Assembly: GCF_014699075.1 (NCBI RefSeq)
Contig: NZ_JACXAB010000004.1
Coordinates: forward strand, 62,001 to 126,000
DNA from: Microvirga sp.
GTDB taxonomy: Bacteria > Pseudomonadota > Alphaproteobacteria > Rhizobiales > Beijerinckiaceae
Reading direction: 5' to 3'
Length of the DNA: 64,000 nucleotides
How positions within the stretch are numbered: the first letter of the stretch is position 1; the number at the start of each line of letters is the position of its first letter. The notes below the pieces were generated by a model. It was not told where the DNA came from and made no database searches. It was given only the letters and a program-made list of their open reading frames with translations. This document shows positions 26,423-35,518 of the stretch, piece by piece. The position numbers and the translations under genes were made by a program.

Positions 26423-26887
26423 TCAGCGCGGGCAGACGTCCCAGAAGCCCTGGGTCCGTTGCGGGTTGGTGTAGTACCAGCAGTAGCCGGGGGCTGGCGG
26501 GCGGCTGTTGACGTAGGCTGTGGCGGCGGCTGCGGTCACGAAGCCCACCGCCGCCCCGGCGGCGACGGCTGCCCCGGGGCGCCACCAGTATGCAGCAGGA
26601 CGGCGCCAGCCTGGGGCGACGACAACGGGTCTCGGCAGGGGACGGACGGGGCGGTACCCGGGACGGGCGATGGCCGTCCGGCGTCCGGCAACCACGCCGC
26701 CGCGAGGACCGCGCGCTACGAAGCCCTGGCGCACGGCGCCACCGCGACGGATCTGAGCCCAGTCAATCGAGCCTTCGATGGCCATTCTGAGTTTGTCGAT
26801 GCCGGGCAGGGACGCGGCATTCGCGGTGGGCAGAAACAGGGGCGACAGGACAAGGACAACGGCAGCGGTCAGCGCAATCCGTTTCAT
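26423..26887 (-). CDS. Exported small protein with glycine/arginine-rich body
   Basis: The 154-residue protein begins with a signal peptide ([20 protein letters not shown]...NAAS). The mature part is rich in Arg, Pro and Gly ([17 protein letters not shown]), followed by an Ala/Gly hydrophobic segment (about 108-127) and a short end with aromatic residues and two Cys ([18 protein letters not shown]). Proteins of this type are common and uncharacterised in Rhizobiales. It lies 16 bases before the aquaporin gene and is probably the first gene of the sulfatase operon. GGAGG precedes the ATG. Confidence 0.75.
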   Translation of the reverse strand: MKRIALTAAVVLVLSPLFLPTANAASLPGIDKLRMAIEGSIDWAQIRRGGAVRQGFVARGPRGGVVAGRRTAIARPGYRPVRPLPRPVVVAPGWRRPAAYWWRPGAAVAAGAAVGFVTAAAATAYVNSRPPAPGYCWYYTNPQRTQGFWDVCPR

Positions 26888-27037
26888 GACGGTCCTCCGT
26901 TCGGGAGGCAGACCGGAGCGCTTTCGTGGCTCAGACCGTGACCAACTCCCATGGCGGACAGCTTAGAATGTCCGTTGCGGATCGATATTGGGGGAACACC
27001 TGAGATGCTGGCAGGAAAATACTGAACCGTCAGGCGG

Positions 27038-27316
27038 TCAGTTCAAGCGCCGGGGTAGGACGGGTGCCGCCATCATGGCAATCTCCTGGGCCAGAGCCGC
27101 CCGCAGGAGGCACCAGCGCTCCTCGGCACGGGCGAGCCTGTCCACCAGGTTCTCGCATGCCGCCAGTGTGGTTTCCTCTTCACGGAAGAGGTCACCGAGC
27201 GGCGCGAAGGACTGCCGCCTGTAAGCTTCGTCGAGCGCATGGTCGAGCGTCTCGCGGATGGCCATCAGCCTGTTCCTGGCCTCCGCGAGCGCCAGCCGCG
27301 CCTTTTCGAGATCCAT
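27038..27316 (-). CDS. Small helical protein of unknown function
   Basis: The 92-residue product is almost entirely predicted helix, with heptad-like spacing in MDLEKARLALAEARNRLMAI and in CENLVDRLARAEERW, and no signal peptide. It resembles small coiled-coil proteins rather than a catalytic domain. It stands alone between the sulfatase operon and the esterase-like gene, with about 150 and 220 bases of intergenic DNA on the two sides. Confidence 0.5.
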   Translation of the reverse strand: MDLEKARLALAEARNRLMAIRETLDHALDEAYRRQSFAPLGDLFREEETTLAACENLVDRLARAEERWCLLRAALAQEIAMMAAPVLPRRLN

Positions 27317-27539
27317 CAGGGCCTCGTCGAGGGCGGACTGGCAGACAAGTGCGGCTACCGTCCCATGGCCTTGCTCCTGCCGGTTGGTCCTCGGTCCACC
27401 GGAACCCGCGGCAAGTCTATCACCAGTCGCGTCCTCCCACGATCAGGCGTTCCCCTGACTTCGGAGCGCGGAAGACCTAATCGTCGAGCAGGCCATCGGC
27501 AAACCCTAGGGCGTGAGCACCGGTCCGCAGACCTTGAGG

Positions 27540-28799
27540 CTACTGGGACAAGGTTCCCGACACGGCCTGCCCTAGGCTCTCGACGTGCCCTTGAAAGTTC
27601 TCGCGGGTGCGCGGATCGACGACGGCAACGGGAGCTGACACGGCGAGCCCCGCGGCCGTACCCACCGCTGCCGCCGCGCCCGCCGTGACCTGAATGATCC
27701 TGTCGCCGACGCCAACACGCGAATCCGTCAGCGTCTGGCCTTCGGCGAGTTCCCGTCCGATGATCCGCACGACTTCGGGGCTTTCTGCGAACTTGCTGTG
27801 GTTCAACGGATCGCCGGAACGCAGCTTGGAGAGATTGAGCACGGTGATCCCGGCCTGTTCCATCTGGCTACGATAGGGCTCCTGTTCGGGATCGATTGCC
27901 CCGAGCCGCACGGCATCGCCCCAGAGGCGGCTCGACAAGGCAAGGGCCCGGTCGTCCTGCGACACGAAGAGGGTGAAGGAGGGCCGCGCCTGCCCCATGT
28001 CGGTAACGGCCCCGCGGAAGAGGTCCACATCCACATCCGGCGCCGCGAGCAGCACGTTCCTGATCTTTGGTGCGATCCTGCCATCGCGGATCGCCATCTG
28101 GCGCAGCGACTCAAGCGTGACCCAATTGCCCATGGAATGGGCCAGCACGGAGATCTCGCGGACCTCGGGATCGCGGGCAAGCGTGCGCAGTGTGCTTTCC
28201 AGCGCATTGCGGGAGTAGGTGTTGCTCTCGCGGTCGTAGCCGTACGCCAGTACGCTGCCGCGGGATGGCCAGGTGAACAGCACGGGCACGACGGGCGTGC
28301 CCGCATCGTGCACGATCTGCGCGAAGCGGAAGACGGCATCGTCGAAGCGGTTGTTGAAGCCGTGGACGAACACCAGCACGCGCCGCTTCGGCACCTGCCT
28401 CACCGTGCGGCGGAACCAGGCGAGCGCCTGCGGGCGCTCGATCACGTCAGCCTTGAGGGTGACGAAGTCGGTCGCCGGGTTGCCGGGGACGCTGCGCGGC
28501 CACTGGACCTCGCCCTCCTTCCGGTTGACTTCCGGCGGAATCGACACGGTGAACTCGGCGAACGACAACTCGGGCCCACGGTCGCCCGAGAAGAAGTCCT
28601 GCGGGTCCGTCGCTCGCATGCGGGTCGTGGCCACCAGCATGTCGACCGTGCTCGCGCCTGGGACCGTGTTGGCCACGGGGAGCAGCGTGCCACGTGGGCT
28701 CGCGCAGGCTGTCAGCAGCGGCATGAGGATCATACAGCAAGCCAGTCGACGGTTGCGGATCATCCTGCCCACGTTCTTCTGGGTGCTGTCCTTGATCAC
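27540..28799 (-). CDS. Alpha/beta-hydrolase lipoprotein (DUF900 type)
   Basis: The 419-residue protein has a lipoprotein signal (CMILMPLLTAC, Cys near residue 32) and an alpha/beta-hydrolase domain of the DUF900 family: RRVLVFVHGFNNRFDDA, VLFTWPSRGSVLAYGYDRE and the nucleophile elbow LAHSMGNW. It is probably an envelope-anchored esterase with unknown substrate. The GTG at 28799 overlaps the stop of the MscS gene by 4 bases, indicating coupled translation; an ATG at 28763 is an alternative start. Confidence 0.85.
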   Translation of the reverse strand: MIKDSTQKNVGRMIRNRRLACCMILMPLLTACASPRGTLLPVANTVPGASTVDMLVATTRMRATDPQDFFSGDRGPELSFAEFTVSIPPEVNRKEGEVQWPRSVPGNPATDFVTLKADVIERPQALAWFRRTVRQVPKRRVLVFVHGFNNRFDDAVFRFAQIVHDAGTPVVPVLFTWPSRGSVLAYGYDRESNTYSRNALESTLRTLARDPEVREISVLAHSMGNWVTLESLRQMAIRDGRIAPKIRNVLLAAPDVDVDLFRGAVTDMGQARPSFTLFVSQDDRALALSSRLWGDAVRLGAIDPEQEPYRSQMEQAGITVLNLSKLRSGDPLNHSKFAESPEVVRIIGRELAEGQTLTDSRVGVGDRIIQVTAGAAAAVGTAAGLAVSAPVAVVDPRTRENFQGHVESLGQAVSGTLSQ

Positions 28800-30646
28800 T
28801 GTGCCCCCGCTGGTTCGTCCGAGATTGACATTGGTTTGGGAACAGCCCGGATCCCGTTGTCGCGGAACGCGGCCTGCACGGCGGAGAGCACCGCCTTGCG
28901 GAGCGCGAACTGCCTTCCTGCTTTGGCCTTGAACTTGCCACGGATCAAGAGTGTACCATCCTCCACGGAGGCGATGCCCTGGCTCTTGAAGGGCTCCAGC
29001 AGATCCGCGTTGAGATCCGGGTTGTCGGCAATCTCCTGCCCGATCTTCTTGAAGAGCTTGCGCACTTTCTCGACATCGGTGTCGAAGGCGACACGGAACA
29101 CCAGCTTCTCGATCACCCAGTCGCGGGAGAAGTTCTGGATCTTGCCGATCTGCCCGTAGGGAATCGTCGCGACGGCACCCCGGGGGTGACGGAGGCTGAC
29201 GGAGCGGATCGAGATCTTCTCGACGGTTCCCTTGGCGCCGGAGGTCTCGATGTACTCGCCCATGCGGAAGGAATCGTCGATCAGGAAGAACAGGCCCGAC
29301 ACGATGTCCTTCACCAGCGTTTGCGAGCCGAAGCCGATGGCAAGGCCGAACACGCTCAGGCCCGTGATCAGCGGCCAGACGTTCACGTCGAGGATGACGA
29401 GAACGGTCAGGAGCGACAGGACGAGGATAGTGGCCTTCGCCGTTCCATCCAGAAGCGGGAGCAGGGTTTCGAGGCGGCTTAGGGGAGCCTGGATCTCCTC
29501 ATCGGCCTCGGTGGCGGACGTGCCTGGCTCGGTGTGAGCCAGACGGCTTGTGGCGGCAGCGGTCACGTTCCAGAGAAGCGCTCCGACGAGGATCACGAGG
29601 ACGATCTCGACCGCCTTGGCGCGGATAAGGGTGATGTCGAAACTGAGCGCGGTGAGCGCAGGTAGTGCCCAGAGGTAGACGAGCAAACCGATCACAAGGA
29701 TCGCGAAGGTGAACCGCGTCATCCGGCGCAGAGCGCCCGGGACGATGGATCCTGTCTGGACCTCGTCCTTGCGCTGCACCCATGCCGCGATCGTGCTGTC
29801 GACGTGGGGAGATAGAAGCACCAGGAGGAGAGAGCCGAGCATTGCCAGTCCGGGCAAGGGGCGGCCGAGCGTCGCGGCGATCTGAAGGGCGAGGAAGGTG
29901 CCGATCAACGCGAGAATTGCGAGTGCGGGCCACGTTTTGGCAAGGCGCCTGCGCGAGGAAGACGAGGGCTCCCGCCCTGCGACGGCATGGACGATGGTCT
30001 CGTGATGCCGCCAATAGGTGAGGACCAGGAGAGTCGTCAACGGGGTGCTGATGAGAAACGTGCCGAAGATGTCTCGTGTGCCTGGGCCGGCATTCCAGGC
30101 CCTAAGGGTCGCTATCGCAGCCAGACCGAAGAGGCCCCAGACAGACCCGATGATCAGGAGCCTGGCGAAGGCGGCACGGTGACCCTCGAGCGCGGAAACG
30201 GTGTCGGGAGCGTTCCGGATCAGTCGCGCGAGGAGGAGCTTGACGAGCACGGCGAGAACGGTCGCGTAGCACCATACCCGCGCGACTTGGCGCACGATGC
30301 CATCCCCGATGCCGGCCCGAAGGATGAGAAGAACGGCTGCCAGTGTCAGAAGTGCGGCGGCGAGGTCGGCAGCGGACGGTGAGCGCTTGGGCCAGTAGGC
30401 AAGCCGGGAAAGGAGCCATCGGATGCTATGAAAGGTTGCAAGCGTCACCAACGTAGTCGCGAGAACGAGCAGGACGTAGAACCCGGGCGCGTGTCCATCG
30501 GCGGCCAGTCCCTGGAGCAGGGCATCCCACTCGGTCCCCACGTTTCGGATGTGATGGAGCCTGTCCCGAAGGCCGGTCTCCAGCGCCAGGCCGATTCTGT
30601 CGAGGCGGTCCAGGATAGCGCCTGTTCCCTCGGTGACCTCGCTCAA
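28796..30646 (-). CDS. MscS-family mechanosensitive ion channel
   Basis: The 616-residue protein has a long N-terminal membrane region with about eight hydrophobic segments (beginning near residue 55) and the MscS pore and beta domains at about 420-600: VFGLAIGFGSQTLVKDIVSG, then IDDSFRMGEYIETSGAKGTV and the vestibule region. It would open under membrane tension to release solutes. Extra N-terminal helices place it among the large MscK/YbdG-like members rather than short MscS. It is co-transcribed with the downstream esterase-like lipoprotein. Confidence 0.9.
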   Translation of the reverse strand: MSEVTEGTGAILDRLDRIGLALETGLRDRLHHIRNVGTEWDALLQGLAADGHAPGFYVLLVLATTLVTLATFHSIRWLLSRLAYWPKRSPSAADLAAALLTLAAVLLILRAGIGDGIVRQVARVWCYATVLAVLVKLLLARLIRNAPDTVSALEGHRAAFARLLIIGSVWGLFGLAAIATLRAWNAGPGTRDIFGTFLISTPLTTLLVLTYWRHHETIVHAVAGREPSSSSRRRLAKTWPALAILALIGTFLALQIAATLGRPLPGLAMLGSLLLVLLSPHVDSTIAAWVQRKDEVQTGSIVPGALRRMTRFTFAILVIGLLVYLWALPALTALSFDITLIRAKAVEIVLVILVGALLWNVTAAATSRLAHTEPGTSATEADEEIQAPLSRLETLLPLLDGTAKATILVLSLLTVLVILDVNVWPLITGLSVFGLAIGFGSQTLVKDIVSGLFFLIDDSFRMGEYIETSGAKGTVEKISIRSVSLRHPRGAVATIPYGQIGKIQNFSRDWVIEKLVFRVAFDTDVEKVRKLFKKIGQEIADNPDLNADLLEPFKSQGIASVEDGTLLIRGKFKAKAGRQFALRKAVLSAVQAAFRDNGIRAVPKPMSISDEPAGAQ

Positions 30647-31357
30647 GGTTCACCCTCTCTTTCAACGGTCACCTGCAATGTCCACCATTGCCAGGCTTGC
30701 GCCTAGTGGGGTTTCACCTGAGTTGGAGCACGGAAATCCCCTGACCGTTCAGGGTCAAAGGACTATTGCCACCTACTGGGTCAGTAGAATGGATTGATAG
30801 CGCGTGCGTCCGTCGTGCCGAGAGGAAAAGGGAGCCGCCTTTCGACGGCTCCAGGAGGCAGCCCTCTGCGGGTGGGTCCAAGGGAGACTTTGGAGGCTGC
30901 CGAGTCAGCCTGCCATCAGGCAGATAGTGTCACAATCCGGAGAAACCCTTGGGTGGAGGGAGGATTCTGCTGATGTACGGGCACCGCGACACCCCAGCGG
31001 GTGCAGTCGGGCTCGCTCCGGGCGCCATCCACCTCCCTCTGGGTGCAGCACAGAACCAGGCGGTGTTGGAACGACGGGGCTCAACCTACCGGTACGGGTC
31101 CTGTTTCATGGGCCGAGTACGCTGTCTTCTGAGAGGGCAGACACGATGGAACAGGTAAATAGAAGCCGTAAACGTCGCCTTCTGGCACTTCTCGGAAGTA
31201 GTGCAAACGTCTGCAATAGCGGCGAACAGCAGAAATTCCTGAAGGGTAGGGAATCGGCAGAACCTGACCCAGAGCTGACTCTAGCTGTTCCGACACAGTT
31301 TACGTCTGCCACGGTTCCGCAAGTCCCTCTCTGCGAAACGCCGCGTTCGGTCGAGGT
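30647..31357. other. Long intergenic stretch without a recognised gene
   Basis: About 700 bases upstream of the MscS gene. One plus-strand frame (30804-31418) is open but its composition is low-complexity and unlike neighbouring proteins, so I do not call a gene. The segment should contain the promoter for the MscS-esterase pair. Confidence 0.45.
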
Positions 31358-31609
31358 CTATTCTTCGGGCTCAGGAAGGGGCTGTGCCAAGCCGCCCGCA
31401 GCACCTATGCCCGTGTGAGGTTGGCTGATCTTGACGGCTGAGGGAAGAACTGGGACCGGAGCCTCGGCAGGTGTCTCGGTCTGGCCGGACGGCAGCACCG
31501 TCCGCACCGCGGCAACTAAATCGGCTGGCCTGTAAGGCTTGGGAATGAACAGTGCGCCTGAGGGAAGCACCTTCGGCCCCCGTCCGTACAGTCTTCGGCG
31601 ACAGCTCAC
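31358..31609 (-). pseudogene. C-terminal fragment of a response-regulator receiver domain
   Basis: The frame includes SGALFIPKPYRPADLVAAVR, which matches the last beta strand, the conserved Lys-Pro and the final helix of a receiver domain. The phosphoacceptor Asp region that should precede it is missing; upstream of about 31570 the similarity is lost. A proline-rich tail of about 40 residues follows. I read it as a truncated regulator left beside the Crp/Fnr gene, whose end is only a few bases away. Confidence 0.55.
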
Positions 31610-31616
31610 GTGGCTA

Positions 31617-32426
31617 TTAAGCCTTCATCCGGGACCCAGGGCGCCTACTGCCTGCCTCTTCCTTCTGAGATGAACTCTCCTCAATGGTTGGATAGACGCC
31701 CGCCAGCACCTGATCGAAATGGCGGCGCAAGGCGTTGTTGCAGCCGCACGACAAGGCATCGAGGGCATCCAGATCGCGGACCCGAACCCCACCCCTGCGG
31801 GTCTCCAGCAGATGCCGTCCCTTCAGGGACTGGATGACCCGGCTGACGTAGCTTCGGCCAACCCCCATCATGCTGGCCAACTGCTCCTGGGTCAGGGGAA
31901 TGTCATGATCGCCCGTCCGATCGATGGCGGCCAGCAGCCATTTCACTGTCCGCTGCTCGATCGTATGGACCGCGTTGCACGCTACCGACTGGAACACCTG
32001 GGCCAGCATGCAATCCGCGTAACGGGCAAACAGATGGCGCAGGCTCGCGGATCGGGTCTCAAACTCCTCGAGATCCGCAGTCGAAAGGCGCAGGAAGGGG
32101 CCTGGGAACTGGATCTCGGAGCGGGCAAAGGCCGGCAGGCGACCCTGGCTCACAATCCCGCCAACCGCCCCCTCGCGTCCGATCAGGGCCGTCTCAACGG
32201 TCAGACCATCCTCAAGCTCCACCACGAAGGACACCAGGCTTGGTCCGCAAGGGAAGTAGACGAACCTGACCTCGTCCCCCGGTTGGTACAGCTTGGCTCC
32301 GGCTTCGCCCTCCCATTCCTGGAGCGACGGCGCCACGATGGCGAGGTCTTCCGGCTTGAGAGCGCTCAGCAAGTTGTTGCTGGCAATTCTCTCCCTGAGG
32401 CGTGAGGGGATCATTGGAGGGTGCAT
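31617..32426 (-). CDS. Crp/Fnr-family transcription regulator
   Basis: The 269-residue protein has a cyclic-nucleotide-binding-like beta barrel (about 20-140; GAKLYQPGDEVRFVYFPCG, ALIGREGAVGG) and a C-terminal winged helix (about 165-230; DIPLTQEQLASMMGVGRSYV) for DNA binding. It lacks the Fnr iron-sulfur cysteines and the full cAMP phosphate-binding motif, so its ligand is unclear. A start at 32507 would add 27 residues; 32426 was preferred because GGAG lies upstream. It is divergent from the KaiC-like gene, with about 245 bases of shared upstream DNA. Confidence 0.88.
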   Translation of the reverse strand: MHPPMIPSRLRERIASNNLLSALKPEDLAIVAPSLQEWEGEAGAKLYQPGDEVRFVYFPCGPSLVSFVVELEDGLTVETALIGREGAVGGIVSQGRLPAFARSEIQFPGPFLRLSTADLEEFETRSASLRHLFARYADCMLAQVFQSVACNAVHTIEQRTVKWLLAAIDRTGDHDIPLTQEQLASMMGVGRSYVSRVIQSLKGRHLLETRRGGVRVRDLDALDALSCGCNNALRRHFDQVLAGVYPTIEESSSQKEEAGSRRPGSRMKA

Positions 32427-32672
32427 TAGGCGTCTTTTCTCCAGTGCTTCGGCACGTCCAACGCGCCAGAGCGGCTTACGTTCAATTGTGAACATAACCT
32501 GAGCCATATGTGCACATGTGGACAGACAGGTCGAAAGCTCCTGTCTACAAGGACACGCAAGCGCCCCCTAAATGACGACCATACCCGGCTGTGAAACGGA
32601 TCTGGATTTGAAGCGCAGCATGGGGGTTCGACCGTCGATCCAATCGAAACCGCTTATCTGTTGAGACTGTCC

Positions 32673-34190
32673 ATGACGCTTCTGTCGCCTTCCGATGCTG
32701 CACCTATCCCTACAGGGGTTCCGGGGCTCGATGACATTCTGGCCGGCGGCTATGCCGCCAATCGCGCTCATCTCATCGAAGGGCGGCCTGGCTCCGGCAA
32801 GACGACACTAGGAATGCAGTTTCTGCTCGCCGGGGTCGCGGCGGGTGAGACCTGCCTCTACATTACCCTCTCTGAGAGCAAACGAGAGCTTCTGTCCGTC
32901 GCCTCGCGCCATGGCTGGTCCCTTGAGGGCATCGAGATCTTCGAGCTTGTCCCGCCGGAACTGAGCCTCGATCCGAAGCAGCAGCAAAGCCTGGTCTACT
33001 CCTCCGATCTGGAACTCGGCGAGACGGTGCAGATGGCGCTGGCGGAGATCGAGCGAGTGAAGCCCCGGCGGGTCGTATTCGACTCGCTCTCGGAGATCCG
33101 GCTTCTGTCCCAGGGCTCGCTGCGCTACCGCCGGCAGGTGCTGGCGTTGAAAAGCTACTTCCTGCTGAATGACGCAACCGTCCTCATGCTCGACGACCTG
33201 ACCTCTGACCAGGACGACCTCAACCTGCACTCGATCAGCCACGCTGTCATCCGCCTTGAGCAGGTTGTTCCGGCCTATGGCGCTGAGCGGCGCCGACTCA
33301 GCGTCACGAAGATGCGCGGCACCGCCTTCCGGGGCGGCTACCATGATCTGATCATTCAGCGCGGTGGCCTGCGGATCTTTCCCCGTCTGGTGGCCGCCGA
33401 TCATCACAGGGATTTTGCCTTTGACGCGATCCCCAGCGGCATCCGTGAACTCGACACCATCCTTGGTGGAGGTCTGAGCCGTGGCACCAGTACGCTCGTC
33501 ATCGGTCCGTCGGGAGCGGGCAAGTCCACATTGGCGCTCGGCTATCTCTGGGCCGCCCTGGAGCGTGGTGAGCCTGCCCTCATGATCAGCTTCGACGAGA
33601 CCATCGGTATTCTTCTGCAAAGAGCCAAGGGTGTCGGCTTCGACCTAGCACCTCACGTTGAAGCCGGACGGCTTCACATTGAGCAGATCGATCCGGCCAA
33701 TGTCTCGCCAGGCGAATTCACCGGGAGGGTCCGGGAGGCTGTCGAACGGGATGGAGCAAGGGTTGTCGTGATCGACAGCCTGACCGGCTACCTGAATGCC
33801 ATGCCGGAGCAGCCCTTCATTGTGCTCCAGATGCATGAGCTTCTCACCTACCTCAATCAGCAGGGCGTGGTGACGATCCTGATCCTGGCGCAACACGGGA
33901 TGGTCGGCCAGATGGTCTCGCCGATCGACTTGACCTACTTGAGTGACGCGGTCGTGCTGCTTCGCTTCTTCGAGGCGAACGGCCGCATCCGGCGAGCGCT
34001 GTCGGTGGTGAAGCGGCGCACAGGCTCACATGAGGACACGATCCGCGAGTTTCGGATCGACAGCCAGGGATTGCGCGTTGGCCCGCCGCTGGAGCAGTTC
34101 CGGGGTGTGTTGACAGGCGTACCGACGTTCGAGGGCCAACGCGCCTCGCTTCTTGAGGAGCGTGAGACCGACAATGACGCAGGCCGCTGA
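32673..34190 (+). CDS. KaiC-like double-domain RecA-type ATPase
   Basis: The 505-residue protein has two KaiC/RadA-type domains. The first has Walker A GRPGSGKTT near residue 37 and the second GPSGAGKST near residue 278; each also has a catalytic acidic stretch (TLSESKRE; SFDETIG) and a Walker B (VVFDSLSEIRLL; VVVIDSLTGYL). Non-cyanobacterial KaiC proteins of this size act as phosphotransfer or timing regulators in stress responses. The gene overlaps the start of an HWE kinase gene by 17 bases, suggesting a functional pair analogous to KaiC and a kinase partner. No kaiB or kaiA was seen. Confidence 0.93.
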   Translation: MTLLSPSDAAPIPTGVPGLDDILAGGYAANRAHLIEGRPGSGKTTLGMQFLLAGVAAGETCLYITLSESKRELLSVASRHGWSLEGIEIFELVPPELSLDPKQQQSLVYSSDLELGETVQMALAEIERVKPRRVVFDSLSEIRLLSQGSLRYRRQVLALKSYFLLNDATVLMLDDLTSDQDDLNLHSISHAVIRLEQVVPAYGAERRRLSVTKMRGTAFRGGYHDLIIQRGGLRIFPRLVAADHHRDFAFDAIPSGIRELDTILGGGLSRGTSTLVIGPSGAGKSTLALGYLWAALERGEPALMISFDETIGILLQRAKGVGFDLAPHVEAGRLHIEQIDPANVSPGEFTGRVREAVERDGARVVVIDSLTGYLNAMPEQPFIVLQMHELLTYLNQQGVVTILILAQHGMVGQMVSPIDLTYLSDAVVLLRFFEANGRIRRALSVVKRRTGSHEDTIREFRIDSQGLRVGPPLEQFRGVLTGVPTFEGQRASLLEERETDNDAGR

Positions 34191-35217
34191 CGTGTCCGTG
34201 CTGATCCTTGCTCCGCATGGACGAGATGGCGCAGTCGCATCGGGGATCCTTGAAGAGGTCGGGATAGTGGTGACAACCTGCCCCAACCTTGAGGCGCTTG
34301 TCGCAATGTTGGATGTGTCAGCCTGCGCGGTGATCACGGAGGAAGCGCTACTCAGTGCCGATCGCCGCGAGCTCGCGGAATGGATTGAGCGGCAGCCGCC
34401 CTGGTCCGACTTTCCTTTCCTCCTGCTCACCCATCGCGGTGGCTCACCCGTCGAACACCTCACCGCGTTGCTGGGAAACGTCACGGTTCTCGAGCGCCCG
34501 TTCCATCCGGCCGTTCTCGCAAACGCTGTTCGCTCCGCACTCCGCGCCAGACTGCGGCAACGGGAGGTGGAGGCGCATCTCAAGGAGCGGCAGCGGACAC
34601 ACGAGCGTCAGGCCCTGCTCATTCGCGAACTGCACCATCGGGTCAAGAACACACTGGCAACTGTTCAGGGTCTCCTCGGGGCGACAGCCCGTTCCACGCA
34701 CTCCGTTGAGGAGTTCTACCGCTCGTTCGCGGACCGGATTGTCGCTTTGGCCAACACACACAACCTCCTGACCGAGGATTATTGGCAGACGGCGCCGCTG
34801 ATCGAGATGTTCAGGAACGAGCTGGCTCATTATGACGATGGCGCGCAACAACGGATCAGCCTTGAGGGCCCGCCCGTGGAGCTTTCAGCCGATCTGGCCG
34901 TGCCGATCGGCATGGCCGTGCACGAGCTGACCACGAATGCGGCCAAGCATGGGGCACTCTCGGCTCCAGGCGGGCAGATCTCTGTGGCTTGGACAGTCAG
35001 GGATCTGGCAGCAGGGCGCCGGCTTGCCATAGAGTGGGTGGAGCGGGGCGGTCCGCCAGTCGAACAGCCGCGGCGAAGGGGCTTTGGCTCGACGCTGCTG
35101 CATCGGGTGCTGACACACCAATGTCATGCAACGATCAGCATCGCCTATGACCCTGAGGGACTGTCGTGCCACATGGATATTCCGCTGATCGAAGAGCGGC
35201 TTGTGCCGGAGTATTGA
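34174..35217 (+). CDS. HWE-type histidine kinase coupled to KaiC-like gene
   Basis: The 347-residue protein begins with a receiver-like domain (about 5-120) that lacks a clear phosphoacceptor motif, then a linker helix, the HWE/HisKA_2 phosphoacceptor IRELHHRVKNTLATVQGL (His near 152) and an ATPase domain with HELTTNAAKHGALS and WVERGGPPVEQPRRRGFG. The overlap with the KaiC-like gene indicates coupled translation; in other bacteria such kinases work with KaiC homologues. A truncated relative of its ATPase domain is at 10.2 kb. Confidence 0.9.
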   Translation: MTQAADVSVLILAPHGRDGAVASGILEEVGIVVTTCPNLEALVAMLDVSACAVITEEALLSADRRELAEWIERQPPWSDFPFLLLTHRGGSPVEHLTALLGNVTVLERPFHPAVLANAVRSALRARLRQREVEAHLKERQRTHERQALLIRELHHRVKNTLATVQGLLGATARSTHSVEEFYRSFADRIVALANTHNLLTEDYWQTAPLIEMFRNELAHYDDGAQQRISLEGPPVELSADLAVPIGMAVHELTTNAAKHGALSAPGGQISVAWTVRDLAAGRRLAIEWVERGGPPVEQPRRRGFGSTLLHRVLTHQCHATISIAYDPEGLSCHMDIPLIEERLVPEY

Positions 35218-35338
35218 TCAATGCGGCAGCCCAAATCACCGAATTGAACAGACCTCTGAGCGGTCGGTGCAGCCGGCGGATGTCCCTTGATTGTCACGAG
35301 TTAGCAGTTAGATCCACCCCGTCACCGGATCCCTTCCC

Positions 35339-35518
35339 ATGTCCCGCAACCTCTCTCCGACCGCTGAACTGAATGCGTTCATCCGCGGCCAAGTCGCCTC
35401 GGGTCAGTACCAGAATGCCAGCGAGGTCGTTCGGGCCTGCCTGCGTCTCCTCCAGCGGCAGGAACAGTGTGGCCGGCGCAAGACGGCAGTTTCCGGAGCG
35501 GACCGCATCGATGGATGA
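35339..35518 (+). CDS. ParD-like antitoxin without adjacent toxin
   Basis: This 59-codon gene encodes MSRNLSPTAELNAFIRGQVA, then SGQYQNASEVVRACLRLLQR, the ribbon-helix-helix of ParD/CopG-type antitoxins (short beta strand, helix, GxYxNASEVVR turn). ParD normally binds and neutralises a ParE toxin encoded immediately downstream. Here the next gene is instead a hybrid histidine kinase whose start overlaps this stop by 8 bases. The C-terminal toxin-binding arm appears short, so it may be an orphan remnant used as a DNA-binding protein. Confidence 0.7.
   Translation: MSRNLSPTAELNAFIRGQVASGQYQNASEVVRACLRLLQRQEQCGRRKTAVSGADRIDG

Noticed and set aside
30804-31418. Possible plus-strand gene
   Set aside because: Low-complexity composition, no domain, and it overlaps the receiver fragment; no good start signal.
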